A stretch of DNA of 64,000 nucleotides from Balaenoptera acutorostrata (GCF_949987535.1 NC_080067.1:65720128-65784127), one strand, 5' to 3'; positions 11,200-21,985 are shown, counted from the first letter of the stretch. Translations and numbers: made by a program. The notes: generated from the sequence alone by a model not told the origin.

Positions 11200-11395
11200 T
11201 CAAGGATGCAGATATATAAATATTTTCATATGTGCATATGGGGGAAACAGAAGGAAATACAATGAAAAGGTTAACAGTAATGGAGTGATGATCTCTGAGA
11301 TAAGGAACTATGATCTACTCACTTGTCTGTACTTTCTACAATGTTTACAGTGAGTTGTAATCAAACATAATAAAAAGCATTATTTTAAAATTATC
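11200..11395 (+). mobile_element. Old L1 (L1M) 3' UTR fragment
   Basis: 'GGAAATACAATGAAAAGGTT AACAGTAATG' near 11252 and 'GTACTTTCTACAATGTTTAC' near 11330, ending in 'CATAATAAAAAGCATTATTT', correspond to the 3' end of old L1M subfamilies. It is truncated at the 5' end. Confidence 0.6.
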
Positions 11396-12057
11396 AAGCT
11401 ATTTCTCAAATATAATGACAAGCCTGGAGTATTCTTTTTCCTTGATATAAGAGTGAAAATACTTGGTATTATATGAACTATGGTTGTTTCTCCGAAGCTT
11501 TCCCAACTCGGAGAACTTCATGCAGTCACGTGGGCTGCAGGCTGCACCATGCCAGAGGTGCCGTTTACACCGTGCTCTGTCGAGTGGCACCTTGTAGGGT
11601 ATGCCACGGACACCTCTGTGCCATCACCTGAAAAGCCACTTACCTGGAATTGATTCTTGCTTAGAGATTACATGTAACAAAGCAAGGTGATTTGTCAAGG
11701 CTTATGCATATTTAGCTGCTGTTGTAGAAGGAATTAACAGAGATATCGCTGATGTGAATGAGTCGTAATAATCATATGGAAGATTCTTTTATGATAGATT
11801 TCAAGTTAAAGCACCCTGATTACTTTAATAATGAAATTGGTTAAAGCAAATACATTGCTGCAAACCAATCCCCAAGTAGCCCAGGGCCCAGAGAAGAAAT
11901 GGGGTTGGTGTCAAAAAAGAGCTCAAACCCCATCGTTTAAATCACCACCATGTTCAATATAAGCCTTTCCTTCTCTTGGATATATTGTGTGTTTTTTGTT
12001 TTGTCCATTCAAGCATATGCAGTTTAAATATCTGAAGTGTGAAGGGATGAGGGGAAT
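11396..12057. other. Unassigned single-copy DNA
   Basis: I recognise no repeat or gene. The stretch has two short open frames and a moderately GC-rich patch at about 11500-11600 with several CpGs, without other signs of a promoter. Confidence 0.4.
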
Positions 12058-12660
12058 CCATTCATTCATTCATTCAAGTAAGCATGAAATATAGAGAGAG
12101 TATCCACTACATGCTAAGTTCTACATGGAAAACAAAAATGAATTCTGCTACCAAGGAGGTGACAATACAGGGAAAAGAGAAGCTTGTATATAACTAATTA
12201 AAATGCATGGAAGAAAATAATAAATGTCATATCAGGGAGCATTCAAAAGAGGGAGAAATTCACTCACTGTTTGGGACAAGTGTAGTGACAATTAAGGAAA
12301 CTTTTATGAAGGGGAGCCATTGTAAAAAGGTCCTTGAAGAATGGATGGAGTTTTTTGTCTTTGGTCATTTAGAGACATGAAAGAAGCAGTGTGTCAGGCT
12401 CAGGCCGTGGATAAAGACCCAGAGGAGAGGAAATGTAGAGGATCGCATACATGGTCCTAGTGATGGAGGTGAAGGGCAAGGGCACTGGGTGAGGAGTTGA
12501 GCTAGTAGGTTCAAGTGATCCGAGCACAGTAATAAAAAAGCCAAGACTGAGGCATTGATTCCTCCTTGGAAAGGTCAATGATGCTCTTCTCATGCTCTCA
12601 ACAAGGGACCCAATAATTCCAGAGAGCAGGCCTATGGTCACAGCTCAGCTGCCCATCTAG
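12058..12660 (-). mobile_element. L2 LINE 3' end, antisense
   Basis: It starts with ATTCATTCATTCATTC, the complement of the L2 terminal repeat, continues with 'ACATGCTAAGTTCTACATGG', 'GGAGGTGACAATACA' and 'GGTCCTTGAAGAATGGATGG', and ends in the G-rich complement of the ORF2 3' region. The order is that of an inverted L2 tail. The internal limit toward 12660 is vague. Confidence 0.7.
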
Positions 12661-13479
12661 CCTCTCAGAAGGCAAAGTCCCATTACCTTCTTAGGAAGTG
12701 AAAGCTAAACATTTTATATTACGGATTGAATGTGCCATGAAGTGGCCAGACAAAGCTGTGTTGCATAGGGTTGGGTTATTTTATTATTCATGTGTAATTG
12801 GTAACAGTAAGATTTTCAAAGAATGTATTGTTGCTATAGGCCATTGGTTTGGAGATGGAAATTCCTTTTGCACTGCATCCTCCTTTGTGGTGTATGTGCC
12901 ATAGAAGTATCTTAACTACCTATCAGAGGAAGCTTTTCTTCTTTGTCTTCCTCATATCTTCAAAGATCAAGATAATCTAAGTTTGATGTGCTCGTACATT
13001 TGTATTGTTGTTTGTGGTGGTAGTGGTGGTTTTTTGGTGAGTGTTGACAAACAGCCTCAGTTAGCTGTCTTTATAATGGGGCAAGGAATATGGAAAGATC
13101 AGTGAGGTATGAGTAGGCAGTGATTAAGGCTGATTCTAAACATGAGGGACAGAGGCCTCTGGGGACATACAATTTTGGGGTCTGGATGAAAAAAATTAAT
13201 GAAGAGGCTTTCAGTCGTTTGGCTCCCTGGCCACGAGGCAGTGGAAATAGCTGAGTATCACTCCCGCCCCAGAACCGGAAGGCAGCAACCTAACTAAACC
13301 TCAGCAATTCCATCCCCACTGACCCTCTGCTTAACCACTCTGAGCACCATTGTTTTCTTGGAAAAGTGGTTATCATATTTTATTTCAAAGAATTAATAAT
13401 AGGATAAGATTATTAGTCTAAAAATAAAAGTGCTCTATAATGCAAAGTTGTAATAACAATTTTTGCTATAATCTGTAAA
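12661..13479. other. Unassigned single-copy DNA
   Basis: Nothing recognisable. There is a short GT-rich low-complexity patch at about 13006-13050 (TTGTTGTTTGTGGTGGTAGT). The 68-codon frame at 12698-12904 has no recognisable domain. Confidence 0.4.
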
Positions 13480-14060
13480 ATACCTAGTATATGTTGGGAA
13501 TTGTTCTGTGCTTTAAATTATCTGAAATCTTCAAAGTATATTATTATGTAATGTACCAGGTATTGTTCTACACACTTGAAATGTTATAACTCAATGAATC
13601 CTTATAACCCTATGAGGGAGGTTATACTATTATCTCCATTTTTTTTTTTTAATTTTTTTTTTAAGTTATACAATTTTATTTATTTATTTATTTATTTATT
13701 TATGGCTGTGTTGGGTCTTCGTTTCTGTGCGAGGGCTTTCTCTAGTTGCGGCAAGTGGGGGCCACTCTTCATCGCGGTGCACGGGCCTTTCATTATTGCG
13801 GCCTCTCTTGTTGCGGAGCACAGGCTCCAGACGCGCAGGCTCAGTAATTGTGGCTCACGGGCCTAGTTGCTCCGCGGCATGTGGGAATCTTCCCAGGCCA
13901 GGGCTCGAACCCGTGTCCCCTGCATTGGCAGGCAGATTCTCAACCACTGCGCCACCAGGGAAGCCCCTCCATTTTATAGATGAGAAAATTGAGGCCCAGA
14001 GATGTTGACTAACTTGTCCAAGCTAGTAAGTGGCTGAGCTAAAATTCAACCCAGTGAGTC
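13480..14060 (-). mobile_element. MIR relic split by a SINE
   Basis: Antisense MIR landmarks occur on both sides of a younger SINE: 'GAATCCTTATAACCCTATGA' near 13596 before it, and 'TAGATGAGAAAATTGAGGCC' near 13977 with 'CAAGCTAGTAAGTGGCTGAG' after it. Joined across the SINE the MIR is continuous. Confidence 0.8.
13643..13966 (-). mobile_element. CHR-type tRNA-derived SINE nested in MIR
   Basis: Antisense copy: poly-T with (ATTT)n at 13676-13703, body, and terminal CACTGCGCCACCAGGGAAGC. The target-site duplication CTCCATTTT (13634-13642 and 13967-13975) lies in MIR sequence, so the SINE is the younger insertion. Confidence 0.95.
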
Positions 14061-14369
14061 ATGTGATTAAATTATTTAGAGGATAAATAAATTATTGGAA
14101 ATCTACAAGGGACTAATTTTTTATTGATATAATACCTGATGGAAAGCCTCCTTAGCAGGTACAATTTACACAGAGATTAAGGTACATTATGCATTTATGT
14201 TCTAAAGCCTTGTCAAAACTGTTTCTATTTGGGGCCTATTTTGTCTATCATGAAATGAAGTTGAAGAATAAGCCACATCTATGAGCATTTGTATACACCT
14301 AACTCCGTAAAAATTACTTTCCTGAAGAGCAGTATAAATCTATAGTTATAGAAATGGTAAATTGACAAA
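14061..14369. other. Unassigned AT-rich DNA
   Basis: No gene or repeat recognised between the MIR and the single-copy block that follows. Confidence 0.4.
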
Positions 14370-14960
14370 ATGTCTCCATTCTATTTTGGTTTCAACTTAG
14401 CAAGCTGTACAAATAAGTTTTTTTGCCTTTTTCCTTTTCCCAAAGAGGTTACGATTTGGTGGCTTGTTGAAACAAATCTTTTTAGCAAGATTCATTTTAA
14501 AGTTAGACATTATGAGTATCGAATTAAGCTGTCAGCCTGTGAAATGATACGGAGAAGGATGTGTTACAACCACCCTCTCCCCGCACGCCCCCGCCCCCCA
14601 CCCAGCCTCCGTAGAGATTGGTAAGTACAAACAGGAACACCAGAGGCCAGGAATCACATTTTAGTAATTCTTTTCTAGTTATGTCAGATTTCTAGCATGC
14701 TATTAGAGACACATGTGTCATACTCACCATCAACCAACATATCATTGCTGTTTCAAACTGTTACTAGAGCTGTTGACACAGAATATTGTGTCTGTCGACA
14801 GCTCCAATTAGCTGGCGTGTCTGACTGGTGACAGCATGGTCTACTTTTGTTTATGAGGACGGTGGGAGCTGTATCTTCGTCTCCCAACCTCCAGAGGCAG
14901 ACAGATGGATAGAGCTATATAATCATCAACGGAAGCATGTGTATTCTGTCTTCACAAACC
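14370..14960. other. Candidate conserved non-coding block with 38-bp near-palindrome
   Basis: The block is single-copy with balanced composition and no repeat signature. It has a C-rich patch at 14570-14610 with CpGs and, at 14767-14804, an inverted repeat whose outer twelve bases pair (GAGCTGTTGACA against TGTCGACAGCTC, one T/G position) around a short AT-rich centre. Further on stand homeodomain-like CAATTAGC (14804-14811) and an AT-rich box CTATATAATCATCA near 14913. The appearance is that of a developmental enhancer, but I cannot measure conservation. The 84-codon open frame here shows no domain. Confidence 0.35.
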
Positions 14961-15394
14961 ATCACGCGGAGCAGAACCAACGGCCTTTTGTCTGTTTTTA
15001 GAAATGACTGCAAGATCCCTCCCATCTGTCAAGTTATGAGGGTGAATATGTATAAAATGCCTCACATATATGTATACGTAGCACACACTGGATTAGGATG
15101 TGAGGAGGAAATAGAGCAAACATTAAAAAAAGAAACCAATGTGATATTTAATTTGTATCATGTCAGCGCTTAAGATAGTTTTGCCTCAGCACTAAGTTTA
15201 TGAAAGTATTTTTTATGGAAAAAAATTTTAAAAATAAACCAATCATCATTTTATTATTATTTACATCGTAAATACCAGTAAGGATTGTTGAATCACATTT
15301 TGTAACATTTGATACTGTCTACTGTGAATGACCTTTCTCTTGACATGTGGTGGAATCATCAGCTTAGAATTCCCTATATGTCATCTTCTCCACT
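14961..15394. other. Unassigned AT-rich DNA
   Basis: The 78-codon frame at 14937-15173 has no recognisable domain, and no repeat could be named. Confidence 0.35.
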
Positions 15395-16065
15395 AGTTCC
15401 CAACCTTTTGTCATAGAGACACATGTGAGAAATGATATTCACAGGCCAAAAAACCCACCTTAATAAGTATCTCCAAAGATGTGTACAATTCAGAGTACAC
15501 AGCTCATAACTCCATACTTTCCAACAGAAGGAAGAAGAACACAAGGCAGGAGATTGGGAATGATGTCATTATAGAACTAGTCTGAAATTTTTTTTATTTA
15601 AAAAATGTAAACCGGGACTTCCCTGGTGGCACAGTGGTTAGGAGTCCACCTGCCAAGGCAGGGGACACGGGTTTGAGCCCTGGTCCGGGAAGATCCCACA
15701 TGCCACGGAGCAACTAAACCCGTGTGCCACAACTGCTGAGCCCGCATGCCACAACTACTGAGACCGCATGCCACAGCTACTGAAGCCCACGTGCCACAAC
15801 TACTGAAGCCCGTGCGCCTAGAGCCCGTGCTCTGCAACAAGAGAAGCCACCACAATGAGAAGCCCGCACACCGCAACAAAGAGTAGCCCCCGCTCGCCGC
15901 AACTAGAGAGAGCCCACGCGCAGCAACGAAGACCCAACGCAGCCAAAAATAAAATAAATAAATAAATTTATTTTAAAAAAAATGTAAACCATTCTTAAGC
16001 TTTATTAGTTTTATTGTTAGATATGACTCATAACTAACCATAGCTGGAAACCACTGATCTAGTTC
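15395..16065. mobile_element. Possible hAT-like DNA transposon relic split by a SINE
   Basis: The left end CACTAGTTCCCAACCTTTTG and the right end GCTGGAAACCACTGATCTAG are imperfect inverted copies of each other, as in hAT non-autonomous elements that begin with a CAGTGGTTCCCAA-like end. The inner DNA is interrupted by the SINE at 15614-15976. I cannot name the family. Confidence 0.4.
15614..15976 (+). mobile_element. Long CHR-type tRNA-derived SINE with four internal 22-23-bp units
   Basis: Head GGGACTTCCCTGGTGGCACA, B-box-like GGTTTGAGCCC, tail CAGCCAAAAATAAAATAAAT. The target-site duplication AAAAAATGTAAACC is exact (15600-15613 and 15977-15990). The body carries four tandem units of the type CGCATGCCACAACTACTGAG at 15719-15740, 15741-15762, 15763-15785 and 15786-15808, more than in the other copies of this window (one or two). 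An older subfamily than the GGGCTTCCC copies, judging by the head. Confidence 0.95.
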
Positions 16066-16084
16066 ATTAGTTTATCTCCTATCC

Positions 16085-16395
16085 TCAGTTAACTGCAACT
16101 CATCCCACAGGTTTCAGCTCAAATGCCACTTGCCTGAGTAAACCTTCCCAGGACCTTCGTCATATACACTCACAACACTCCATTCTTTTCCTTTCTAGTA
16201 CCTGTTGCAGTTTGGAGTATCTATTTGTGTAATTATCTGACTAACTACTAATGTCCACCTCCCCACAAACTTCCGTGAGGGCAGAGAACAGGTCAGTGTT
16301 CTCACCATTGAATTTCTGGTGCCCAGGACAGGGGCTGACACCCAGCTGAGGCCCGAAAGAGATGTGTTGGATGAATGCTGTTCAGGAGGACTCAT
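16085..16395 (+). mobile_element. L2 LINE 3' end
   Basis: 'GTTTCAGCTCAAATGCCACT' near 16111, 'GTAAACCTTCCCAGGACC' near 16138, 'CGTGAGGGCAGAGAACAGGT' near 16274 and 'GATGTGTTGGATGAATGCTG' near 16361 follow the L2 3' order up to the terminal TTGAATGAATG-type end. Confidence 0.75.
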
Positions 16396-16789
16396 ACTAG
16401 AACTTTTCAGGTAAAAGGAACACTACTCTTCTGGTTTTCTAAGACTAGAACATCTTGTAAGGAAGTGCTCCATTGTGTCTAGTTTATACCTACCACCTTA
16501 GCCCAGAACTAGATTTAGGTAAGTGGTGGCATGGTCATGGACGTCAGGGCGTATGTTCTAGGCAGAGAGAGTAGCCTACACGAGGCTTCTAAGAGCGCAG
16601 TTCTACACATAGCAGGATGGAGGGAGAGGCCTGAGGAAAGCAAGACAGAGAGGGAGGCCTCCAACAATGGACCACCTATAGCTCTAGGAGGCCAACCTGA
16701 AACTCTGACTTGGAAACGCTGAGGGCAATTTCTTTTCACCTTTTACTCATGGACAGTAAATATATTAATATTGGTCCTATCCGTGTTGT
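16396..16789. other. Unassigned DNA
   Basis: Overlapping 74- and 63-codon open frames on opposite strands (16515-16739) show no recognisable domain. No repeat was named. Confidence 0.35.
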
Positions 16790-16975
16790 GTCCTAGAAAA
16801 CATGGGAATGAGATGGACTCTTCTGAAACTTGGTTTGATGGTGATATCCTACATATCAAGTAGATAGGTGGCATGAAGGAGAAATAAACATTTATTGTTT
16901 TATGTGACCAAAATTTTGGGGTTGCTTGTTATGACAGCATAACCCAGACCATCCTGACTGATGTAGAAATTTTCA
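16790..16975 (+). mobile_element. MaLR/MLT1-like LTR 3' portion
   Basis: The ending 'AATTTTGGGGTTGCTTGTTA', 'TGACAGCATAACCCAGACCA', 'TCCTGACTGATGTAGAAA' resembles the 3' end of a mammalian ERVL-MaLR LTR, where a polyadenylation signal (AATAAA, about 16881) precedes it. Only the 3' part can be recognised and the 5' limit is unknown. Confidence 0.5.
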
Positions 16976-17149
16976 TGTTATACTGAGTTATTTACATATT
17001 TCTACATATCAGATTATAAAGTGAACAAAAACCATGTTTTTATCTTTACTGCTCCACGCTCAACAAGTTGGATGTTCAAGTTTCTTTAGTAGACACTTGA
17101 AACCGTTTTCCGAGTAAATGTTTGGAATTTGAAAATCAGCATTTACTCA

Positions 17150-17262
17150 ACTGATAGCTCATTGAGGGCAGAGGCCATGTCTTTTACATTTTCACCCCTC
17201 CCATGAGGCCCTACACACTTAGTAAATAGTAAGCATTAACTCTTTGTTGAATGAATGGGTCA
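17150..17262 (+). mobile_element. L2 LINE terminal fragment
   Basis: 'CATTGAGGGCAGAGGCCATG' near 17160 and 'TAAGCATTAACTCTTTGTTG' followed by AATGAATGGGT give the last 110 bp of an L2. Confidence 0.7.
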
Positions 17263-17559
17263 CCTCCTAAGTGTTTCTTTTCCTGGTTGAAACCTGTCAG
17301 TCAGTTTCATTTTTCTGAATAGGTTTTCCTTCCCAACACTTGTATCCCTTTCTCCAAGTTCTCCTTCTTCCTTCTGAATTGTAGGTGCAAAACAGATCAT
17401 GGTATGAATACCTACCAGCAATAGCCCTGCATTTCTGAATTGCCAGGCATTTCCTGAGCCCTGGATCCAGTTCTTTTGCTTTTGCACAGACAGGCATTTC
17501 CGGTCTATTATTTCTGCAGTTCTTTCCTCATGTACTTTGGACTTTGGGAGAAACAATCA

Positions 17560-17760
17560 AGATCTTCCGTTTATTTAGTTTTCACTTTCCAAGACATTTT
17601 CACACTTTTTTTTCATTTGATCCTCCCTGGAAACCCTAAGAAAAGTAGATAAGGTAGATATTTCCCCCATTTGATAGACAGGCAAAGTAAGGTTCAGAGA
17701 GGTCACACATGTGAAATGACTGACTGAACATGTTCCACTGACTCATTGGCAGGAAGTTTT
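17560..17760 (-). mobile_element. MIR-family SINE relic
   Basis: Antisense MIR order: 'TTGATCCTCCCTGGAAACCC', 'TTTCCCCCATTTGATAGACA', 'AAGGTTCAGAGAGGTCACAC'. Diverged. Confidence 0.65.
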
Positions 17761-18540
17761 ATTGTGTTAAAATCAAGAAATCAGACAAATACTTACCTGG
17801 CTGTGAATTCCCAACAATCTGATCTTCCAGAAGGTAAAGGCTACTGCTGCTCTGAACTTAATTCTCACTAGCAAGGAGAGGCCTGTGAAGGTGATGGGGA
17901 TTATGGGAGGAAATGAGTACATTTTTAGAGTTAAAATTAGTTGAAGAAGGGAAGGCTGAGCACAGTCAAATGTGTTCTTTAGGCATTCGGAATGCATTTT
18001 TTCCCCTAAATCAAAGAAATGACTCCCAAGAAATGACATCACTCTATAGACAGAGACTTTAAAAGGGAGTATAGCTCAAAGGAGAGAGGGGAGTCTGAAA
18101 AATGTAATTCTGATTGTATATGCATGAATAATCTATCTCCATGTGAATAAAGGTAGGCACATCTATAGAAGCTTTTGTGACTGCCAAGGGGGTTCTCTGA
18201 TGAGCTTATATTTAAAAGGGCTCCTAGGAGAGATGGAAGAAGGAAGGCATAAGGATGGACGAGACTGGCTGGGCAGTGCCATGGCCCAGCCCTGACAGTG
18301 ACAGGGTTAGACCGGTAGGCTGTTCAGCCACGTGGAACCTTAGATGGGCCACTCCTTGCTCTTGAGGGCCTTGGAGTAGATGTTCTCTCTCCCAGGTTTA
18401 AGGTTTAAGATTAATAAATACTAAACATGCAAAAAAGAGATCCTGAAGAATTGTATTCAAATGAGACCAGAAGGAGTTGAAGCTGGTAAAAAAAAATGCT
18501 AAAGAAGTATAAAGTTGCTTTCAAGCAAGAAAAATAAGAA
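17761..18540. other. Unassigned DNA
   Basis: No gene or repeat recognised. An 89-codon frame on the minus strand (18042-17773) has no known motif. Confidence 0.35.
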
Positions 18541-18704
18541 AGAGAGCTGTGAAAATGAAAGTGGAGGGTATGGCTAAACATGTCCCCTTAAACCGTGGGG
18601 AGATACAGAATGTGAGGGAGGCCTGGCTCTGATTAATGTCAAGCACGCTTGCTTGGAGAATCTTGTGCTTTGTTACCAGAAATCACTTCTATTTGCCTGT
18701 GGAC

Positions 18705-18980
18705 TGATCTAACAAGAAGAATAATCTTCAAACTGAGTGGGCAGAACAAACAATGCAAAGAGGAAACAGAGCCAAGACAGATGAAGAGAGAGAGTATCAC
18801 GTGGCCTTAATGAGAAAACGTCTATGTTTGGAAGAACTGCATCCCAGGATGTTGAAACAACTTAAAGATATGATCGAAGAACCAGATTTGCTGGTCTTAA
18901 GAAATCACAGAGAACAAGAGAAGAGTCAGAAGACTAAGGGGCAAACACCATCCCTGTTTTCTAAAGAGGTAGAAGGATAA
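18705..18980 (+). other. Unrecognised charged open frame, possible exon relic
   Basis: The frame is open from just after the TGA at 18705-18707 to the TAA ending at 18980; the first ATG is at 18753 (75 codons). The conceptual peptide is strongly charged and looks helix-prone, with the segment EEREYHVALMRKRLCLEELH followed by HPRMLKQLKDMIEEPD-type sequence. That is more protein-like than the other short frames here, which are hydrophobic or low-complexity. I see no clean splice acceptor with pyrimidine tract upstream, no Kozak context of note, and no family I can name. It could be chance, a degraded transposon or retroviral internal segment, or an old exon. Confidence 0.25.
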
Positions 18981-19164
18981 AGCATTAGTCTGATGAACCT
19001 AGTGTTATTGTCTAGAAAAAATAGATTTTTAAATTAGAGAGTTTGTGAGCACTTTGTGATGAAAACAGCGCACATTGAGTTAACATGATTCTCCACGAAC
19101 AAATTCTAGTCATTTAAAACAGACACCCATGCACATAAACCACATTATGGATTGGTAAATATAA

Positions 19165-19675
19165 GCAGCATAATAGCCCTCAAAGATGTCCTCATTCTCA
19201 TTCCTGAACCTGTGAATAAATCAGGTTACATAGCAAAGAGGAATTAAGGTTGTAGATAGGATTAAAGTTGCTGATCAATTGAATTTGAATGGGGAGATTA
19301 CCCTGGATTATCTGGATGGGCCCAGTGTATTCACAAGGCTCCTTAAATGTGGAAGAGAGAGGCAGAAGAGTCAGTGTCAGAGTGATGCCCTATATAAAAG
19401 ACTCTACTAGCCACTGCTGCCTTTGAAGATGAAAGGGTGCTATGAGCCTAGGAATGCTAGCAACCTCTAAAAACTGGAAAAGGTAAGAAAGCAATTCTCC
19501 TCTAGAGCGTCCAGAAGGAACTCAGCCTTACAGATACCCTGATTTTTATCTCAGTGAGACCCATTCTGGACTTCTGATCTCCAAAACTGTAAGGTAATAA
19601 ACCTGTGTGGTTTTAAGTCCCTAAATTTGTGGTCATTTGTTACAGCAGCAGTAGGAAACTAACACAGTAGACAAG
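19165..19675 (+). mobile_element. ERVL-MaLR solo LTR, MLT1C/D-like
   Basis: Landmarks in order: 'CTGAACCTGTGAATAAATCA', 'ATTACCCTGGATTATCTGGA' near 19298, 'AGAAGAGTCAGTGTCAGAGT' near 19364, 'GAAGATGAAAGGGTGC', 'TAGAGCGTCCAGAAGGAACT' near 19503, polyadenylation region 'GTAAGGTAATAAACCTGTGT' near 19589, and the end 'GTAGGAAACTAACACAG'. This is a near full-length non-coding LTR without internal retroviral sequence. Confidence 0.85.
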
Positions 19676-19844
19676 GGGAATATCTTGACTCCCCAAGGTC
19701 TTTGAGAGATTTTCTTACAAACCTGATGGGAAAATTGATTAGTAATATTGTTTAGATGAATTGTCAGTTGCTTGAACAATCATCCCATGTCACCCTGAGA
19801 GAAGTTGCCCTGTGTCCTGCCAGGACTCTGCCCTGGGTTCACTC

Positions 19845-20325
19845 ACTCATTCACTTACTCAACAAATATTTATTGAGCATCTTTTATGTCACAGGCACTG
19901 CTGTTAAGAACTGAAAATTCAGCAGGGAACAAGAAAGCAAGGTCCCCACACTCAGAGGTTACATTCCAATGGAACAAACAGACAAAAAACATAGTTTCCA
20001 GTAGTGATGTGTGCTTTGAAGGAAAACCAAGCAGATTAAGGGAATAAAGGAATGCAGAGGAGGTCTTTTTTGGATAGAAATGTGTCTTGGGGGTGATATT
20101 TGAGCAGACAACTGAAAGCCGTGAGAAGGTCCGATGAAAGAAACTTTCTAGGAGAGAGGAACAGGCAGTACAAAGACCATGACAGGAGAAAGAGTTTGTC
20201 ATGTTCTGAAGACAGCAAGAAGGTCAGAGGGGCCAAAGTGAAACGAGCAAGGGTGAAAGTGATAGGAGGCCAGGTAGGAGAGGAAGTAGATCACACAGTG
20301 TTTGAGTAGAGACTGAGTGATCACC
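19845..20325 (-). mobile_element. L2 LINE 3' end, antisense
   Basis: It begins 'CATTCACTTACTCAACAAAT', 'ATTTATTGAGCATCTTTTAT', 'AATTCAGCAGGGAACAAGAA' and runs through 'GATATTTGAGCAGACAACTG' and 'GAGAAAGAGTTTGTCATG'. Two overlapping minus-strand frames (110 and 66 codons) are within it. Confidence 0.8.
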
Positions 20326-21015
20326 CTTGAGGTATGGCTGGTCTTCATCTTTGATTCCCAATCTCAGATGCTTAGACAAGAGATAATAAGGTATACTGCT
20401 TTGAACCCAGTCCCTTCTTTATCTGTGGCCACTGTAGCTATGGCTTGGTACCTCTTACTCTGGTACTGCTCACTCCTCTCTCCCTGACTTGAGGGGTCAA
20501 GTCTTCCCCTTGACGGGAGGAGGATAAAGAATTAATTTACTCCTCTGCAGTATCATTTTAGTTGAGTCACTTGGCCATATAACTTCTGAAGCCTCTTTTA
20601 TCTTTACGGTTGTATGATTATGTAATTAGTAGTCTCACAGGACCACATGGCTACTCGGCTTTAGCATCTCATGGGTGAGAATGACATCCACTAGTATAAC
20701 GTTACAATAGGATAATTTTATAAGTAGTATGTAGTAGTGAACACATTTCAATGAAGATGCAAGCTCAACATATTTTAAACTAAACAGTATAGGTTTTAAT
20801 TTTATCTGGAGATACCTTTTTCTCTCATTTTGCACTTTTTCAACAACGCCAAGAGTTAGGTTTCTGCCTCGACTGTAGATTAACTATACATCTATCCTAC
20901 TCCCTGGAGTGTTTCTGTCATTTTCTTTCATTATAACTATAACACTTTTGTTAACGTACATTGATCATCAGTTACCTGCAACACTGGATACCACATGCAG
21001 AATAGACATCTTTTT
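20326..21015. other. Unassigned DNA
   Basis: No gene or repeat named; AT-rich with a short low-GC stretch at 20680-20830. Confidence 0.35.
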
Positions 21016-21027
21016 AAATGAGCTGCC

Positions 21028-21348
21028 GGGGCTTCCCTGGTGGCGCAGCGGTTGAGAGTCTGCCTGCCGATGCAGGGGACACGGGTTCGATCCCTGGTCC
21101 GGGAGGATCCCGCGTGCCGCGGAGCGGCTGGGCCCGTGAGCCACAACTACTGAGCCTGCGCATCTGGAGCCTGTGCTCCGCAGCGGGAGAGGCCGCGATG
21201 GTGAGAGGCCCGCGCACCGCGGTGAAGAGTGGCCCCCGCTTGCCGCGACTGGAGGAGGCCCTCGCGCAAAGACGAAGACCCAACACAGCTATAAATAAAA
21301 ATAAATAAATAAATAATTTTAAAAAAAAATAAAAATAAAAAAAAAAAT
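21028..21348 (+). mobile_element. CHR-type tRNA-derived SINE, CpG-rich and probably young
   Basis: Head GGGGCTTCCCTGGTGGCGCA, perfect B-box GGTTCGATCCC near 21083. The target-site duplication AAATGAGCTGCC is exact (21016-21027 and 21349-21360). It keeps the most CpG dinucleotides of all copies here (for example GATCCCGCGTGCCGCGGAGC near 21105), which suggests a recent insertion. The A-rich tail is long and mixed with T. Confidence 0.95.
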
Positions 21349-21360
21349 AAATGAGCTGCC

Positions 21361-21800
21361 TGATTAAATAGAGTTGGTATACACTAATTGTGAAGCACAG
21401 GCCTTCCAAAAAGGAGAAGCCAGGAAAATGCACAGTTAAAAAAAAAAAAATAGAGGCCCAAAGTGACTGCAAACTTGGCTTTTGCCAAAGGCTGTGTTAT
21501 GTGGGTTGTGCACACATATCATCAAATAAAGTGGAGATCTGGCACTTATTCCCCCGATTTCAACCCTGACTACCCAGATACCAACTCACCACTTCAGTGG
21601 CTCAAGGTGACTGTGGTGACCAGATGAACCTGGTACCTTGCAGACCTTACCTCCATCTTCTACTGAAGAGAAATTGCCATTGGGCAAAATGCAAATATTT
21701 ATGCTCAGGTGTAAGCAATTTCAGCAAGTAGCCAGTACTTGTAGCCTCCTTCATCTCTGAATGAATAGCTTTTGATTGACTAAATTGTAAAGCAAAGTCA
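21361..21800. other. Unassigned DNA
   Basis: No recognisable feature between the SINE and the next MIR. Confidence 0.35.
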
Positions 21801-21804
21801 CAAA

Positions 21805-21985
21805 ATCATAGGTATTATTGTTAGAAATGATCCGGGAGATTATTTTTTTTTTAAAGCCTCTCCTTTAAGAGATAAGGATATTGACACATGGATAAGTCAA
21901 GTGATTTTCCCAAGGTCACATGGAAAGTCAATGGCAGAACTAGGACCACACTTATGTACCCACAGTGCTCTTTGCCTCTGGTACA
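21805..21985 (-). mobile_element. MIR3-like SINE relic
   Basis: 'TTAGAAATGATCCGGGAGAT' near 21821, 'TTTTCCCAAGGTCACATGGA' near 21905 and 'AATGGCAGAACTAGGACCAC' near 21930 match the antisense MIR3/MIR order. Confidence 0.65.
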
